Part shown: positions 1 through 6,525 of the stretch, one piece after another
Position numbering within the stretch: the stretch's first letter is position 1
Layout: each line of letters begins with the position of its first letter
Origin: Aquificaceae bacterium
Lineage (GTDB): Bacteria; Aquificota; Aquificia; Aquificales; Aquificaceae
Assembly (NCBI GenBank): GCA_015487365.1
Contig: WFPT01000154.1
Location: 1-10,690 of the forward strand
Direction of reading: 5' to 3'
Length of the DNA stretch: 10,690 nt
Notes under the pieces: generated by a model
Seen by the model: the letters and a program-made list of their open reading frames with translations, nothing else
What the model was told of the DNA's origin: nothing
The model's database searches: none
Program-made: the position numbers and the translations under genes

Positions 1-569
1 CATCTCTTTCTAACGTAAAGGAGCTATCCCAAAGGCTCTCAGAGGAAGGTTTTAGGGTTTTAGCCTTAGACTTTTACTTGGGAAAGACCGCGGACAACCC
101 AGAGGATGCGGGAAAACTTATGAATCAGATGTTTGAAAGGCTAAACTTTGTAGATAGTTTATTCTTAGCGGGTGTTGAATACTTAAAGTCTTTGGGAGTT
201 GAAAAGGTTGGGGTAAGTGGCTTTTGCTGTGGTGGAAGCTTGGCCCTTTACTTACCTTCACGTTTCCCAGATAAGGTTTCCGCTACCGTTCCCTTCTACG
301 GTCTCCACCAACTCGTTCCCTTAAAGTGGGAAAACTTGAAGATGCCCACGCTCTGCATATACGCCCAAGAGGATGAGTTTGTGGATGTGGAAGAGGCCAA
401 AAATTTAATAGAAGAAGCCAATAAAAAGGGAGCAAACATAAGCTATAAGGTCTTTGAAGGTGTAAGCCACGCCTTCTTAAACGACAAGAGGCCAGAGGTT
501 TATAATAAAGAAAAGGCGGAGGAAGCTTGGAAGCTGATGGTGGATTTCTTTAAAAAGCATCTATTATGA
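1..569 (+). CDS. Dienelactone hydrolase family protein (5' end outside window)
   Basis: An alpha/beta-hydrolase of the dienelactone hydrolase (DLH) family, probably a cytoplasmic esterase/lactonase of unknown natural substrate. The frame is open from base 3 without a stop, and the residues before the TTG at 78 (…GFRVLALDFYLGKTAD) are typical DLH sequence. The TTG at 78 is therefore not the start; the gene begins upstream of the window. About 188 codons are visible, and the family is usually 220-250 residues, so roughly the first 35-60 are missing. The catalytic triad is visible: nucleophile Cys in the G-F-C-C-G-G elbow (Cys codon 225-227, matching the family GxCxGG), Asp in QEDEF (372-374) and His in VSHAF (468-470). 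The stop TGA overlaps the trpG ATG by 4 nt (ATGA), so the two genes are probably translationally coupled. DLH proteins in autotrophs are often annotated only from the fold; a role in chlorocatechol breakdown should not be assumed. Confidence 0.9.
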   Translation, partial: SLSNVKELSQRLSEEGFRVLALDFYLGKTADNPEDAGKLMNQMFERLNFVDSLFLAGVEYLKSLGVEKVGVSGFCCGGSLALYLPSRFPDKVSATVPFYGLHQLVPLKWENLKMPTLCIYAQEDEFVDVEEAKNLIEEANKKGANISYKVFEGVSHAFLNDKRPEVYNKEKAEEAWKLMVDFFKKHLL

Positions 570-1126
570 AAGTTTTGGTAATAGACAACTACGACTCCTT
601 TACCTACAACTTGGTTCAATACCTCCTACAACTGGGGGTGGAGGTGGAAGTAAAAAGGAACGACGAAGTGGAAGTGGATTATGCCAAAAATTTTGACAAA
701 ATTTTAATATCCCCTGGACCTTGCACTCCAAAGGAGGCTGGAATATCCGTTGAAGTTATAAAAAAGTTTTACAAGGAAAAGCCCATATTGGGAGTTTGCT
801 TAGGCCATCAGTCCATAGGCTATGCCTTTGGAGGCAAGGTGGTAAGGGCAAAGAAAATTATGCACGGTAAAACCTCTTTTATCTTTCACGAAGGTAAGGG
901 TATATTTGAGGGTATTCCTTCTCCCTTTAAGGCTGTCCGATACCACTCCTTGGTTTTGGATGAGGAAACACTCCCAAAGGAGATTGAAATAACCGCACGC
1001 TCTGAGGACGGAGAAGTAATGGCCTTACAACTTAAAGATTATCCCACCTTTGGTGTTCAGTTTCACCCTGAGTCCGTTTTGTCCGAATACGGAATGAAAA
1101 TTTTACAAAACTTTTTAAAAGTTTAG
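566..1126 (+). CDS. trpG: Glutamine amidotransferase subunit of anthranilate/aminodeoxychorismate synthase (TrpG/PabA)
   Basis: A class I glutamine amidotransferase that releases ammonia from glutamine for the chorismate-binding subunit (TrpE, and possibly PabB), giving anthranilate for tryptophan or aminodeoxychorismate for folate. The 186-residue length is that of a stand-alone subunit. Visible motifs are the N-terminal DNYDSFTYNL, the oxyanion-region SPGPCTP (about 49-55), the nucleophile Cys78 in GVCLGHQSIG, YHSL (126-129), and His167/Glu169 in QFHPES, so the triad is complete. The ATG overlaps the stop of the upstream DLH-family gene by 4 nt, and thrC starts 3 nt after this stop. Neither trpE nor pabB is in the window. 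In many bacteria with a single such subunit it serves both partners; that is likely but unproven here. Confidence 0.96.
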   Translation: MKVLVIDNYDSFTYNLVQYLLQLGVEVEVKRNDEVEVDYAKNFDKILISPGPCTPKEAGISVEVIKKFYKEKPILGVCLGHQSIGYAFGGKVVRAKKIMHGKTSFIFHEGKGIFEGIPSPFKAVRYHSLVLDEETLPKEIEITARSEDGEVMALQLKDYPTFGVQFHPESVLSEYGMKILQNFLKV

Positions 1127-1129
1127 GTT

Positions 1130-2188
1130 ATGCTGAGATGGAAAGGAGTAATAGAGGAGTATAGGGAATTTTTACCCGTATCGGAAAAGACTCCCATAAT
1201 CACCCTCTTTGAGGGGAATACCCCCTTAATAAGAGCCAAAAACTTAGAAAAGGAGATAAACTTTAAGGGAGAAATTTACTTAAAGTATGAAGGTTTAAAC
1301 CCAACGGGTTCCTTTAAGGACAGGGGAATGACCTTGGCCATATCCAAAGCCTTGGAAAAGGGAAAGGAAGCGGTAATATGTGCTTCCACTGGGAATACCT
1401 CAGCTTCTGCGGCAGCTTATGCTTCAAGGGCTGGCCTTAAATCCTACATAATACTACCAAAGGGTGCGGTAGCCCTTGGAAAACTGTCCCAGGCAATAAT
1501 TTATGGAGCAAGGGTTGTAGCCATAAGGGGAAACTTTGACGACGCCCTATCTTTGGTAAGGAGGATAGCCCAAGATTACCCGATAGAAATAGTTAATTCC
1601 GTAAACCCTTACAGGATAGAGGGCCAAAAGACCGCCTCCTTTGAAATTTGCGATGCCCTTGGAGATGCACCCGATTACCACTTCATACCCGTTGGGAATG
1701 CGGGAAACATAACCGCCTACTGGAAGGGCTATAAGGAATACTACCAAGCGGGTAAGATAAAGAAACTTCCCAAGATGATGGGTTTTCAAGCAGAAGGTGC
1801 GGCACCTATCGTAAAGGGTTATCCCATAAAAAATCCAAAGACGATAGCCTCCGCCATAAGGATAGGGAACCCTTACAGCTGGCAGGGAGCCCTTAGAGCC
1901 AAAACCGAGTCGGGGGGACAGATACTTTCGGTAAGCGACGAGGAAATACTTAGGGCTTACAAACTGATAGCAACCAAGGAAGGTATATTCTGTGAGCCCG
2001 CATCCGCCACTTCCGTTGCGGGCCTTATAAAGCTTAACGGTGAAGGATTCTTTAAGGGAGGGGAGGTGGTGGTTTGCACCTTAACGGGAAACGGTCTCAA
2101 AGACCCAGACACCGCCCTTAAAGTTTGCCCAAAGGTTGAGGAAGCTCCCCCAAAGCTTGAAGAGGTCTTAAAGGTTTTAGGCCTTTAA
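1130..2188 (+). CDS. thrC: Threonine synthase
   Basis: A PLP-dependent enzyme that converts O-phosphohomoserine to threonine and phosphate, the last step of threonine synthesis. The 352 residues match the short bacterial form (Bacillus type) rather than the longer E. coli/yeast form. Visible features are the start (MLRWKGVIEEYREFLP), substrate-binding EGNTPLI (28-34), the Schiff-base Lys63 in GSFKDRGM, an STGNTSAS loop (87-94), the PLP-phosphate glycine loop PVGNAGN (187-193) and a C-terminal LTGNGLKD (318-325). The gene follows trpG after 3 nt with only a weak AGG upstream, so translation probably depends on the preceding gene. Its TAA overlaps the end of the convergent kinase gene by 4 nt, and I see no terminator hairpin with a T-tract at that junction. 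Confidence 0.97.
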   Translation: MLRWKGVIEEYREFLPVSEKTPIITLFEGNTPLIRAKNLEKEINFKGEIYLKYEGLNPTGSFKDRGMTLAISKALEKGKEAVICASTGNTSASAAAYASRAGLKSYIILPKGAVALGKLSQAIIYGARVVAIRGNFDDALSLVRRIAQDYPIEIVNSVNPYRIEGQKTASFEICDALGDAPDYHFIPVGNAGNITAYWKGYKEYYQAGKIKKLPKMMGFQAEGAAPIVKGYPIKNPKTIASAIRIGNPYSWQGALRAKTESGGQILSVSDEEILRAYKLIATKEGIFCEPASATSVAGLIKLNGEGFFKGGEVVVCTLTGNGLKDPDTALKVCPKVEEAPPKLEEVLKVLGL

Positions 2189-3699
2189 AAATAAACCTTC
2201 AAGGTAAAGCCCCTGTTTTCTTTTAAAACTTCAACCTTCCAGCCGTGCCTTTCTAAGTAAGTCTTTACCAACGCCATACCAAGGCCCATACCCTTTGGGC
2301 TCTTTGAGTAGTAGGGTATAAATATTTCCTCCGGATTTTCCAAGTCTATGCCCCTACCGTCGTCCCTGTAAGTTAAAGAGTCTTCCCCTATTTTAACCTC
2401 CACCCTTTTTGCACCCCACTCCAAACTGTTGTTTATTAGGTTTAAAAATACCTCCTTCAACATACCTACGTCCCCGTATATTTGCTTGTCCCCCTCAACC
2501 TTCAACTCTAAGGAGGGATAAAGCCTTGAAACTTCTTCCAGAATCTCTCTAAGTTTTACCCTTTCAGGTTTAAACTCCTTGTCCAAGGTCAGGTCCCTAA
2601 AACGGTTTATGAGCTCCACTATCCTATCAATTTCCCTTAAAAGGGTAGGTATGACCTCCTTAAACTTTTCTTCCTTTGGCTCTTGATATAGCATTTCAAG
2701 GCTTAGCCTTACCGGAGTTAATGGGTTTTTTATCTCGTGGGCAATCCTCTTTACCGCCTCCTGCCAAGTTTTAAACCTTTCCGCTAAAACTACGGGAGTA
2801 ATGTCCTCGTATATGACCACCTCGTTTTCCCCCAAATTTACCCTAACTTCCCTTACATTTTTCCCCTCCTTTAAAACCCTTTCAAGGCTCTTATTCTTCC
2901 TTATTACCTTCCCATCCTTGCTTAAATACAGAACACCCACCGGTAGGTTGTCCAAAATCTTGTCCAAAAGCTCCTTCTCCTCCTTTAAACTCTTGTAGGC
3001 GCTAACTAACTTTTCCTTCATACTCTTAAAGGAGAGGGAGAGCTCTTCCACTTCGTCGTTGGTCCTTTCAACTATTATGGGGGTTTCCAACTTTCCCCGA
3101 GCTATGAGCTTAGCGCTTAAAGAAAGCCTCTCTATTGGCTCGCTTATTCTCCTTGCAAAGAGGAAGGATGCCCAGGCACTGGCAAGTAAAGTTAAAACCA
3201 AAAGTAAGACCATAAAATAGACGAATATGCCAGAGACGATATCCCTGGTATATACGAAAGTCCTAAATTCCTTTGAAAGCTTTTCCAACTTTTCCGCATC
3301 CTTTAAAAGTTTTTTATTTTTAAGGTTTAAAACTTCATCCTTTAAAGTCTTTGAAAGTTCCAAAATCTCCTCCGACCTCAAAAGGGCATAACTCTTTACC
3401 GCCTTAACCAAAACAAAGGAAAGGGAAAGATTTACAAGAAGTATGGGAATAAAAAGGTATAAAAACATCACCTTTAAGAGCTTCTTCCTTATCCTCTTTT
3501 CCCTTGAAACGTATATTTTTATCAGCTTCCTCAAAAGGACCGCACTAAGAACTATTAAAACTATTAAGTCAAAGTTTATGGCAAAGATTACAATGTAAAA
3601 GCCCTTGTCAGGTAAGTTTTTTAGGTTTTCAAAGAAACCCCAGTTTATGAGGGTAAAGAAGAGGAGTAAGGCAAAGAAAAAAAGGAGATGCCTTACCAT
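2185..3699 (-). CDS. Membrane sensor histidine kinase, NtrY-like, orphan
   Basis: A 504-residue two-component sensor kinase. Probable membrane segments lie at about residues 5-22, 34-58, 75-100 and 156-182, giving an external loop of only about 55 residues (101-155) that is Lys/Glu/Leu-rich and helical, so no folded ligand domain is apparent outside the cell. A HAMP domain (about 180-232), a helix, a short PAS-like stretch (243-300), the dimerisation/phosphoacceptor domain and an ATPase domain follow. His321 lies in RIAHEIKNPLTPVRLS, closely resembling the NtrY H-box. The ATPase motifs are NLINNS (420-425), DDGRGI (446-451) and GMGLGMALVKTYLERHG (470-486). NtrY proteins usually pair with an NtrC/NtrX-type sigma54 activator, but none is encoded here, so the partner and signal are unknown. 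It is divergent from the UbiD-family gene across 14 bp and has no Shine-Dalgarno sequence. Confidence 0.92.
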   Translation of the reverse strand: MVRHLLFFFALLLFFTLINWGFFENLKNLPDKGFYIVIFAINFDLIVLIVLSAVLLRKLIKIYVSREKRIRKKLLKVMFLYLFIPILLVNLSLSFVLVKAVKSYALLRSEEILELSKTLKDEVLNLKNKKLLKDAEKLEKLSKEFRTFVYTRDIVSGIFVYFMVLLLVLTLLASAWASFLFARRISEPIERLSLSAKLIARGKLETPIIVERTNDEVEELSLSFKSMKEKLVSAYKSLKEEKELLDKILDNLPVGVLYLSKDGKVIRKNKSLERVLKEGKNVREVRVNLGENEVVIYEDITPVVLAERFKTWQEAVKRIAHEIKNPLTPVRLSLEMLYQEPKEEKFKEVIPTLLREIDRIVELINRFRDLTLDKEFKPERVKLREILEEVSRLYPSLELKVEGDKQIYGDVGMLKEVFLNLINNSLEWGAKRVEVKIGEDSLTYRDDGRGIDLENPEEIFIPYYSKSPKGMGLGMALVKTYLERHGWKVEVLKENRGFTLKVYF

Positions 3700-3707
3700 T
3701 ATATTTA
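3700..3707 (+). promoter_or_regulatory. Predicted -10 box of the UbiD-family gene (TATATTTA)
   Basis: TATATTTA covers -14 to -7 relative to the ATG at 3714, and the hexamer TATATT matches the sigma70 -10 consensus at 5 of 6 positions. A -10 box here would start transcription within a few bases of the ATG, and no Shine-Dalgarno sequence is present at the usual spacing. The same octamer sits at the same distance before the gene starting at 9502. No good -35 hexamer is seen; the expected position is an A-run inside the divergent kinase gene. Confidence 0.5.
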
Positions 3708-3712
3708 AAATT
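3706..3712 (-). promoter_or_regulatory. AT-rich start-proximal element of the kinase gene (weak -10-like)
   Basis: Read on the minus strand this is AATTTTA, at -13 to -7 from the kinase ATG, the same position as the ATATTTA box of three other genes in the window (5/7 match). No purine-rich ribosome-binding sequence precedes the start. It lies within the 14-bp A/T-only gap shared with the divergent UbiD-family gene. Support is positional only. Confidence 0.3.
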
Positions 3713-3713
3713 T

Positions 3714-5156
3714 ATGGATTTAAGGGAATTCTTGAAGGAGCTTAAAAAAAGGGGTGAGCTCGCGGAGATTGAAGAGGAGGTTTCCCCCCTCTTAGAGATT
3801 ACGGAGATTACAGACAGGGTTTCAAGGGAGGGAGGCAAGGCCTTACTCTTTAAAAGGGTAAAGGGCTACAAAATACCGGTCCTTACCAACCTCTACGGCT
3901 CCTACGAGAGGATGAAGATGGTCTTAGGGGTTGATGAGCCAGAGGAAATAGGTTGGAGGCTTTACAGGATTTTAAGACCTGAGGTCCCAAACACCTTCTT
4001 GGACAAGATAAAAAAGATACCAGAGTTAAAGAGGCTAAACGATGCCCTTCCAAAGGTGGTGAGGAAGGGTAAGGTCCAGGAAAATGTAATTGAGGGGAAG
4101 GTGAATGTTTTGGACTTACCCATTTTAAAGTGTTGGCCCGAGGACGGGGGTAGGTTTATAACCTTGGGTCAGGTAATAACCAAGGACCCTGAAAGTGGTA
4201 TAAGGAACGTGGGCCTTTACAGGGTTCAGGTTTTGGAGGAAGATAAACTCATACTCCACTGGCAAATCCACAAGGACGGGAGCCACCACTACTGGAAGGC
4301 CAAAAAACTGAAAAGGCCCCTGGAAGTTGCAATAGTCATAGGGGGGGACCCCCTTTTACCCTACGTAGCCAGTGCCCCACTACCACCCGAGGTGGATGAA
4401 TACCTGTTTGCGGGAATAATAAGGGGCGAAGGTGTTAAACTGGTGAGGGGTAAGAGTATATCCTTAGAATACCCCGCGGATGCGGAAATAGTCATAGAGG
4501 GAGTTGTGGAGCCTGAGGACCCCTTGGTGGATGAGGGGCCCTTTGGAGACCACACGGGCTTTTACACCCCAAAGGAGAAGTATCCCTTTATGAGGGTAAA
4601 TGCCCTCTGTTTTAGGAGCGAGCCCATATACCTTACCACAATAGTGGGTAGGCCCTACATGGAAGATAGGTTTATGGGTTGGGCGACCGAGAGGATTTTT
4701 TTACCCCTCATAAAGTTTAACCTACCGGAAGTGGTGGATTACCACCTCCCCCCGGACGGCCTCTTTCACAACTTCTGCTTCGTTTCCATAAAAAAGAGGT
4801 ATCCGGGGCACGCCTTTAAGGTAGGCTTTGCCCTCCTTGGTATGGGACTCTTGTCCTTGACCAAATACGTTGTGGTCTTTGATGAGGAAATAAACGTAAG
4901 GGACCTTTCGGAGGTCCTCTGGGCTTGGGGAAACAACACTGACCCAAAGAGGGACCTACTCCTTTTAAAGGGACCTATTGACGTTTTGGACCACGCCAGC
5001 GAAGAGCTCGGCTTTGGGGGTAAGGTCATAATAGATGCCACTAAAAAGTTTAAAGAGGAAGGTTATAGGAGGGTTTGGCCCAGGAGGGCCCTTATGGATA
5101 AAGAAACCAAGAGGAGGATAGACCAAATCTGGGAAAGGATTAAGGAGAAACTTTAA
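3714..5156 (+). CDS. ubiD: UbiD-family prenylated-FMN-dependent (de)carboxylase
   Basis: A 480-residue UbiD-family enzyme. The family removes (or adds) a carboxylate on aromatic or unsaturated acids using prenylated FMN, which is made by UbiX. The full length is present: an N-terminal domain (MDLREFLKELKKRGEL…), the cofactor/metal region with Arg164-Asn165 in RNVGLYR and the following HWQIHKDGSHHY (182-193), and the family acid motif EGPFGDHTGFY (274-284) with acidic residues at Glu274 and Asp279. The substrate cannot be read from sequence. Candidates are 4-hydroxy-3-polyprenylbenzoate (ubiquinone), or, more plausibly in a menaquinone-type thermophile, 1,4-dihydroxy-6-naphthoate or its prenylated form in the futalosine pathway. 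No ubiX is in the window. It stands alone between a divergent kinase gene and convergent glcD, whose end it overlaps by 17 nt. Confidence 0.9.
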   Translation: MDLREFLKELKKRGELAEIEEEVSPLLEITEITDRVSREGGKALLFKRVKGYKIPVLTNLYGSYERMKMVLGVDEPEEIGWRLYRILRPEVPNTFLDKIKKIPELKRLNDALPKVVRKGKVQENVIEGKVNVLDLPILKCWPEDGGRFITLGQVITKDPESGIRNVGLYRVQVLEEDKLILHWQIHKDGSHHYWKAKKLKRPLEVAIVIGGDPLLPYVASAPLPPEVDEYLFAGIIRGEGVKLVRGKSISLEYPADAEIVIEGVVEPEDPLVDEGPFGDHTGFYTPKEKYPFMRVNALCFRSEPIYLTTIVGRPYMEDRFMGWATERIFLPLIKFNLPEVVDYHLPPDGLFHNFCFVSIKKRYPGHAFKVGFALLGMGLLSLTKYVVVFDEEINVRDLSEVLWAWGNNTDPKRDLLLLKGPIDVLDHASEELGFGGKVIIDATKKFKEEGYRRVWPRRALMDKETKRRIDQIWERIKEKL

Positions 5157-6525
5157 AGAGCTTTCCTGGGTTAAAGAGGAACTTGGGGTCAAAGATTTTT
5201 TTAACTTCAAGCATCAGGTTGTAGACACCTTCCCCAAGCTGTTTCTTTAAAAATTCCCTTTTGGTAATTCCCACCCCGTGCTCACCCGTTATGGAGCCCC
5301 CTACGGATATTACAAAGTCAAAGAGCTCTTCAACCGCCCTCTCCGCCCTTTCTTCTTCATCTTTATTCTTCTTGTTGTAAAGGAAATTAACGTGGAGGTT
5401 GCCATCCCCTATGTGCCCAAAGGTAGCCACCTTTAAGTTAAACCTTTTAGCTATCCCTTCCACCTCCTTTAAGGTCCTTGAAAGCTCACTCCTTGGAACT
5501 ACCACATCCTCGTTTATCTTACCCGAGGAAATCTTTGCCAAGGTAGGGCCCAAGCTCCTCCTCAAACTCCAAATCTTATCTTCTTCTGTTTTATCCTTTG
5601 CCACCAAAACTTTCCCAAAATCCTTTAAAGCTTCCTTTAAGGTTTCCACCTGCTCCTTAACGCATTCACCGTCCACCTCCACTATGAGGGCCCCACCGTA
5701 GTTTCCATCAACTCCCAGTAGCTTTAAGCAGTTTTGGTCTAAGAATTCCAAGGCGGAGGGGAGTATTCCCCTTGAAAAGATTTCTACTACCGCATCGCCC
5801 GTAAGGGAAACATCCTTTAAGTATAGGAGTAAGGTTCCCCTGCTCTTTGGCTTTGGTATCAGCTTTAAAACCGCCTCCGTTATTATACCTAAGGTCCCCT
5901 CAGAGCCCACCAAAAACTTGGTTAAGTCGTAGCCCGCAACGTTCTTTATTACGGGATTGCCCACCCTTATCCTCTCCCCCTCCTTTATTACCGCTTCCAG
6001 CTCCAAAACGTATTCTCTGGTGACCCCATACTTTAAGCACCTCGGTCCCCCCGAGTTTTCCGCCAAGTTTCCACCGACCGTTGAATACTTGTAAGAAGAT
6101 GGGTCAGGGGGATAAAAGAGTCCAAACCTTTCCGCCTCATCCTGCAAGTCCTTGGTTATCACACCCGCCTGAGCTACGGCCAGGGAGTTCCTTTGGTCTA
6201 TTTTAATTTTTTTTAGCCTCTCTAAGGAAATCACCACTCCCTCCCTGGTAGGGACTGAGCCACCCGTAAGTCCAGAGCCAGCACCCCTTGGAAACATAGC
6301 CACTTCGTTTTTGTAGCAAAACTTTACCACCTCCTGAACCTCCTCCACTGAGGTGGGGAAGACTACGCACAGGGGCCTTTTCCTCTCCCTTATGGGTATA
6401 GGGGTAGCATCGTAAGAGTAAAGCTCTCTAAAAAAGTCTTCCGCCTTTACCTTATCTTCCCCCAAGATTTTCTTTAAGTCCTTTACTAAGGCTTCCTTTC
6501 CCATTTCCTTACTTAATTTAACCAC
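5140..6525 (-). CDS. glcD: FAD-linked 2-hydroxyacid oxidase, glycolate oxidase subunit GlcD type
   Basis: A 461-residue FAD-binding (PCMH-type) dehydrogenase of the GlcD/D-lactate dehydrogenase family, which oxidises glycolate, D-lactate or related 2-hydroxyacids. FAD-binding motifs are FPRGAGSGLTGGSVP (78-92), GGNLAENSGGPRCLKYGVT (151-169) and GYDLTKFLVGSEGTLGIIT (198-216). C-terminal catalytic-domain motifs are GHIGDGNLHVNF (370-381) and TGEHGVG (413-419), followed by PKFLFNPGK (447-455). It is the last gene of the five-gene unit. The start used is GTG at 6525, giving an 8-nt overlap with argD; ATG at 6504 (residue 8, preceded closely by AAGGA) is a real alternative giving 454 residues. The usual partners glcE and the iron-sulfur subunit glcF are absent here, so the electron acceptor and true substrate are open. 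The 3' end overlaps the convergent UbiD-family gene by 17 nt. Confidence 0.92.
   Translation of the reverse strand: MVKLSKEMGKEALVKDLKKILGEDKVKAEDFFRELYSYDATPIPIRERKRPLCVVFPTSVEEVQEVVKFCYKNEVAMFPRGAGSGLTGGSVPTREGVVISLERLKKIKIDQRNSLAVAQAGVITKDLQDEAERFGLFYPPDPSSYKYSTVGGNLAENSGGPRCLKYGVTREYVLELEAVIKEGERIRVGNPVIKNVAGYDLTKFLVGSEGTLGIITEAVLKLIPKPKSRGTLLLYLKDVSLTGDAVVEIFSRGILPSALEFLDQNCLKLLGVDGNYGGALIVEVDGECVKEQVETLKEALKDFGKVLVAKDKTEEDKIWSLRRSLGPTLAKISSGKINEDVVVPRSELSRTLKEVEGIAKRFNLKVATFGHIGDGNLHVNFLYNKKNKDEEERAERAVEELFDFVISVGGSITGEHGVGITKREFLKKQLGEGVYNLMLEVKKIFDPKFLFNPGKLFKVSP

Noticed and set aside
78..80. TTG at 78 as the start of the first gene
   Set aside because: The frame stays open to the left edge and the upstream codons encode recognisable DLH-family sequence, so the gene is cut by the window edge rather than starting here.
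2160..2195. AAAGG…CCTTT stem at the end of thrC as a terminator
   Set aside because: The stem is five base pairs, mostly A/T, and is not followed by a T-tract on the thrC strand.
3688..3708. Six-codon ORF (MPYHYI) preceded by AAAGGAG just ahead of the UbiD-family gene, as a leader peptide
   Set aside because: The purine run directly abuts the ATG, the stretch is antisense to the first codons of the kinase gene, and the predicted transcription start lies downstream of it. Chance is the simpler explanation.
4341..4357. G7-A-C5-T4 run inside the UbiD-family gene as a terminator
   Set aside because: The loop would be only about three bases with a short stem, and the stretch encodes a normal in-frame IGGDPLL segment in the middle of a complete gene.
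4361..5041. Long open frames antisense to the UbiD-family gene (and similar ones antisense to thrC, kinase, glcD, folE, DUF2203 and inositol-phosphate synthase genes)
   Set aside because: They are Ser/Pro/Thr-rich shadows of well-recognised genes on the other strand, have no family resemblance and lack plausible starts.
5620..5655. Frequent CCTTTAA/TTAAAGG words across the window as a possible repeat or binding site
   Set aside because: They occur in phase with codons for Phe-Lys on one strand and Leu-Lys-Glu on the other in K/E/L-rich proteins, and show no regular spacing or flanking conservation.
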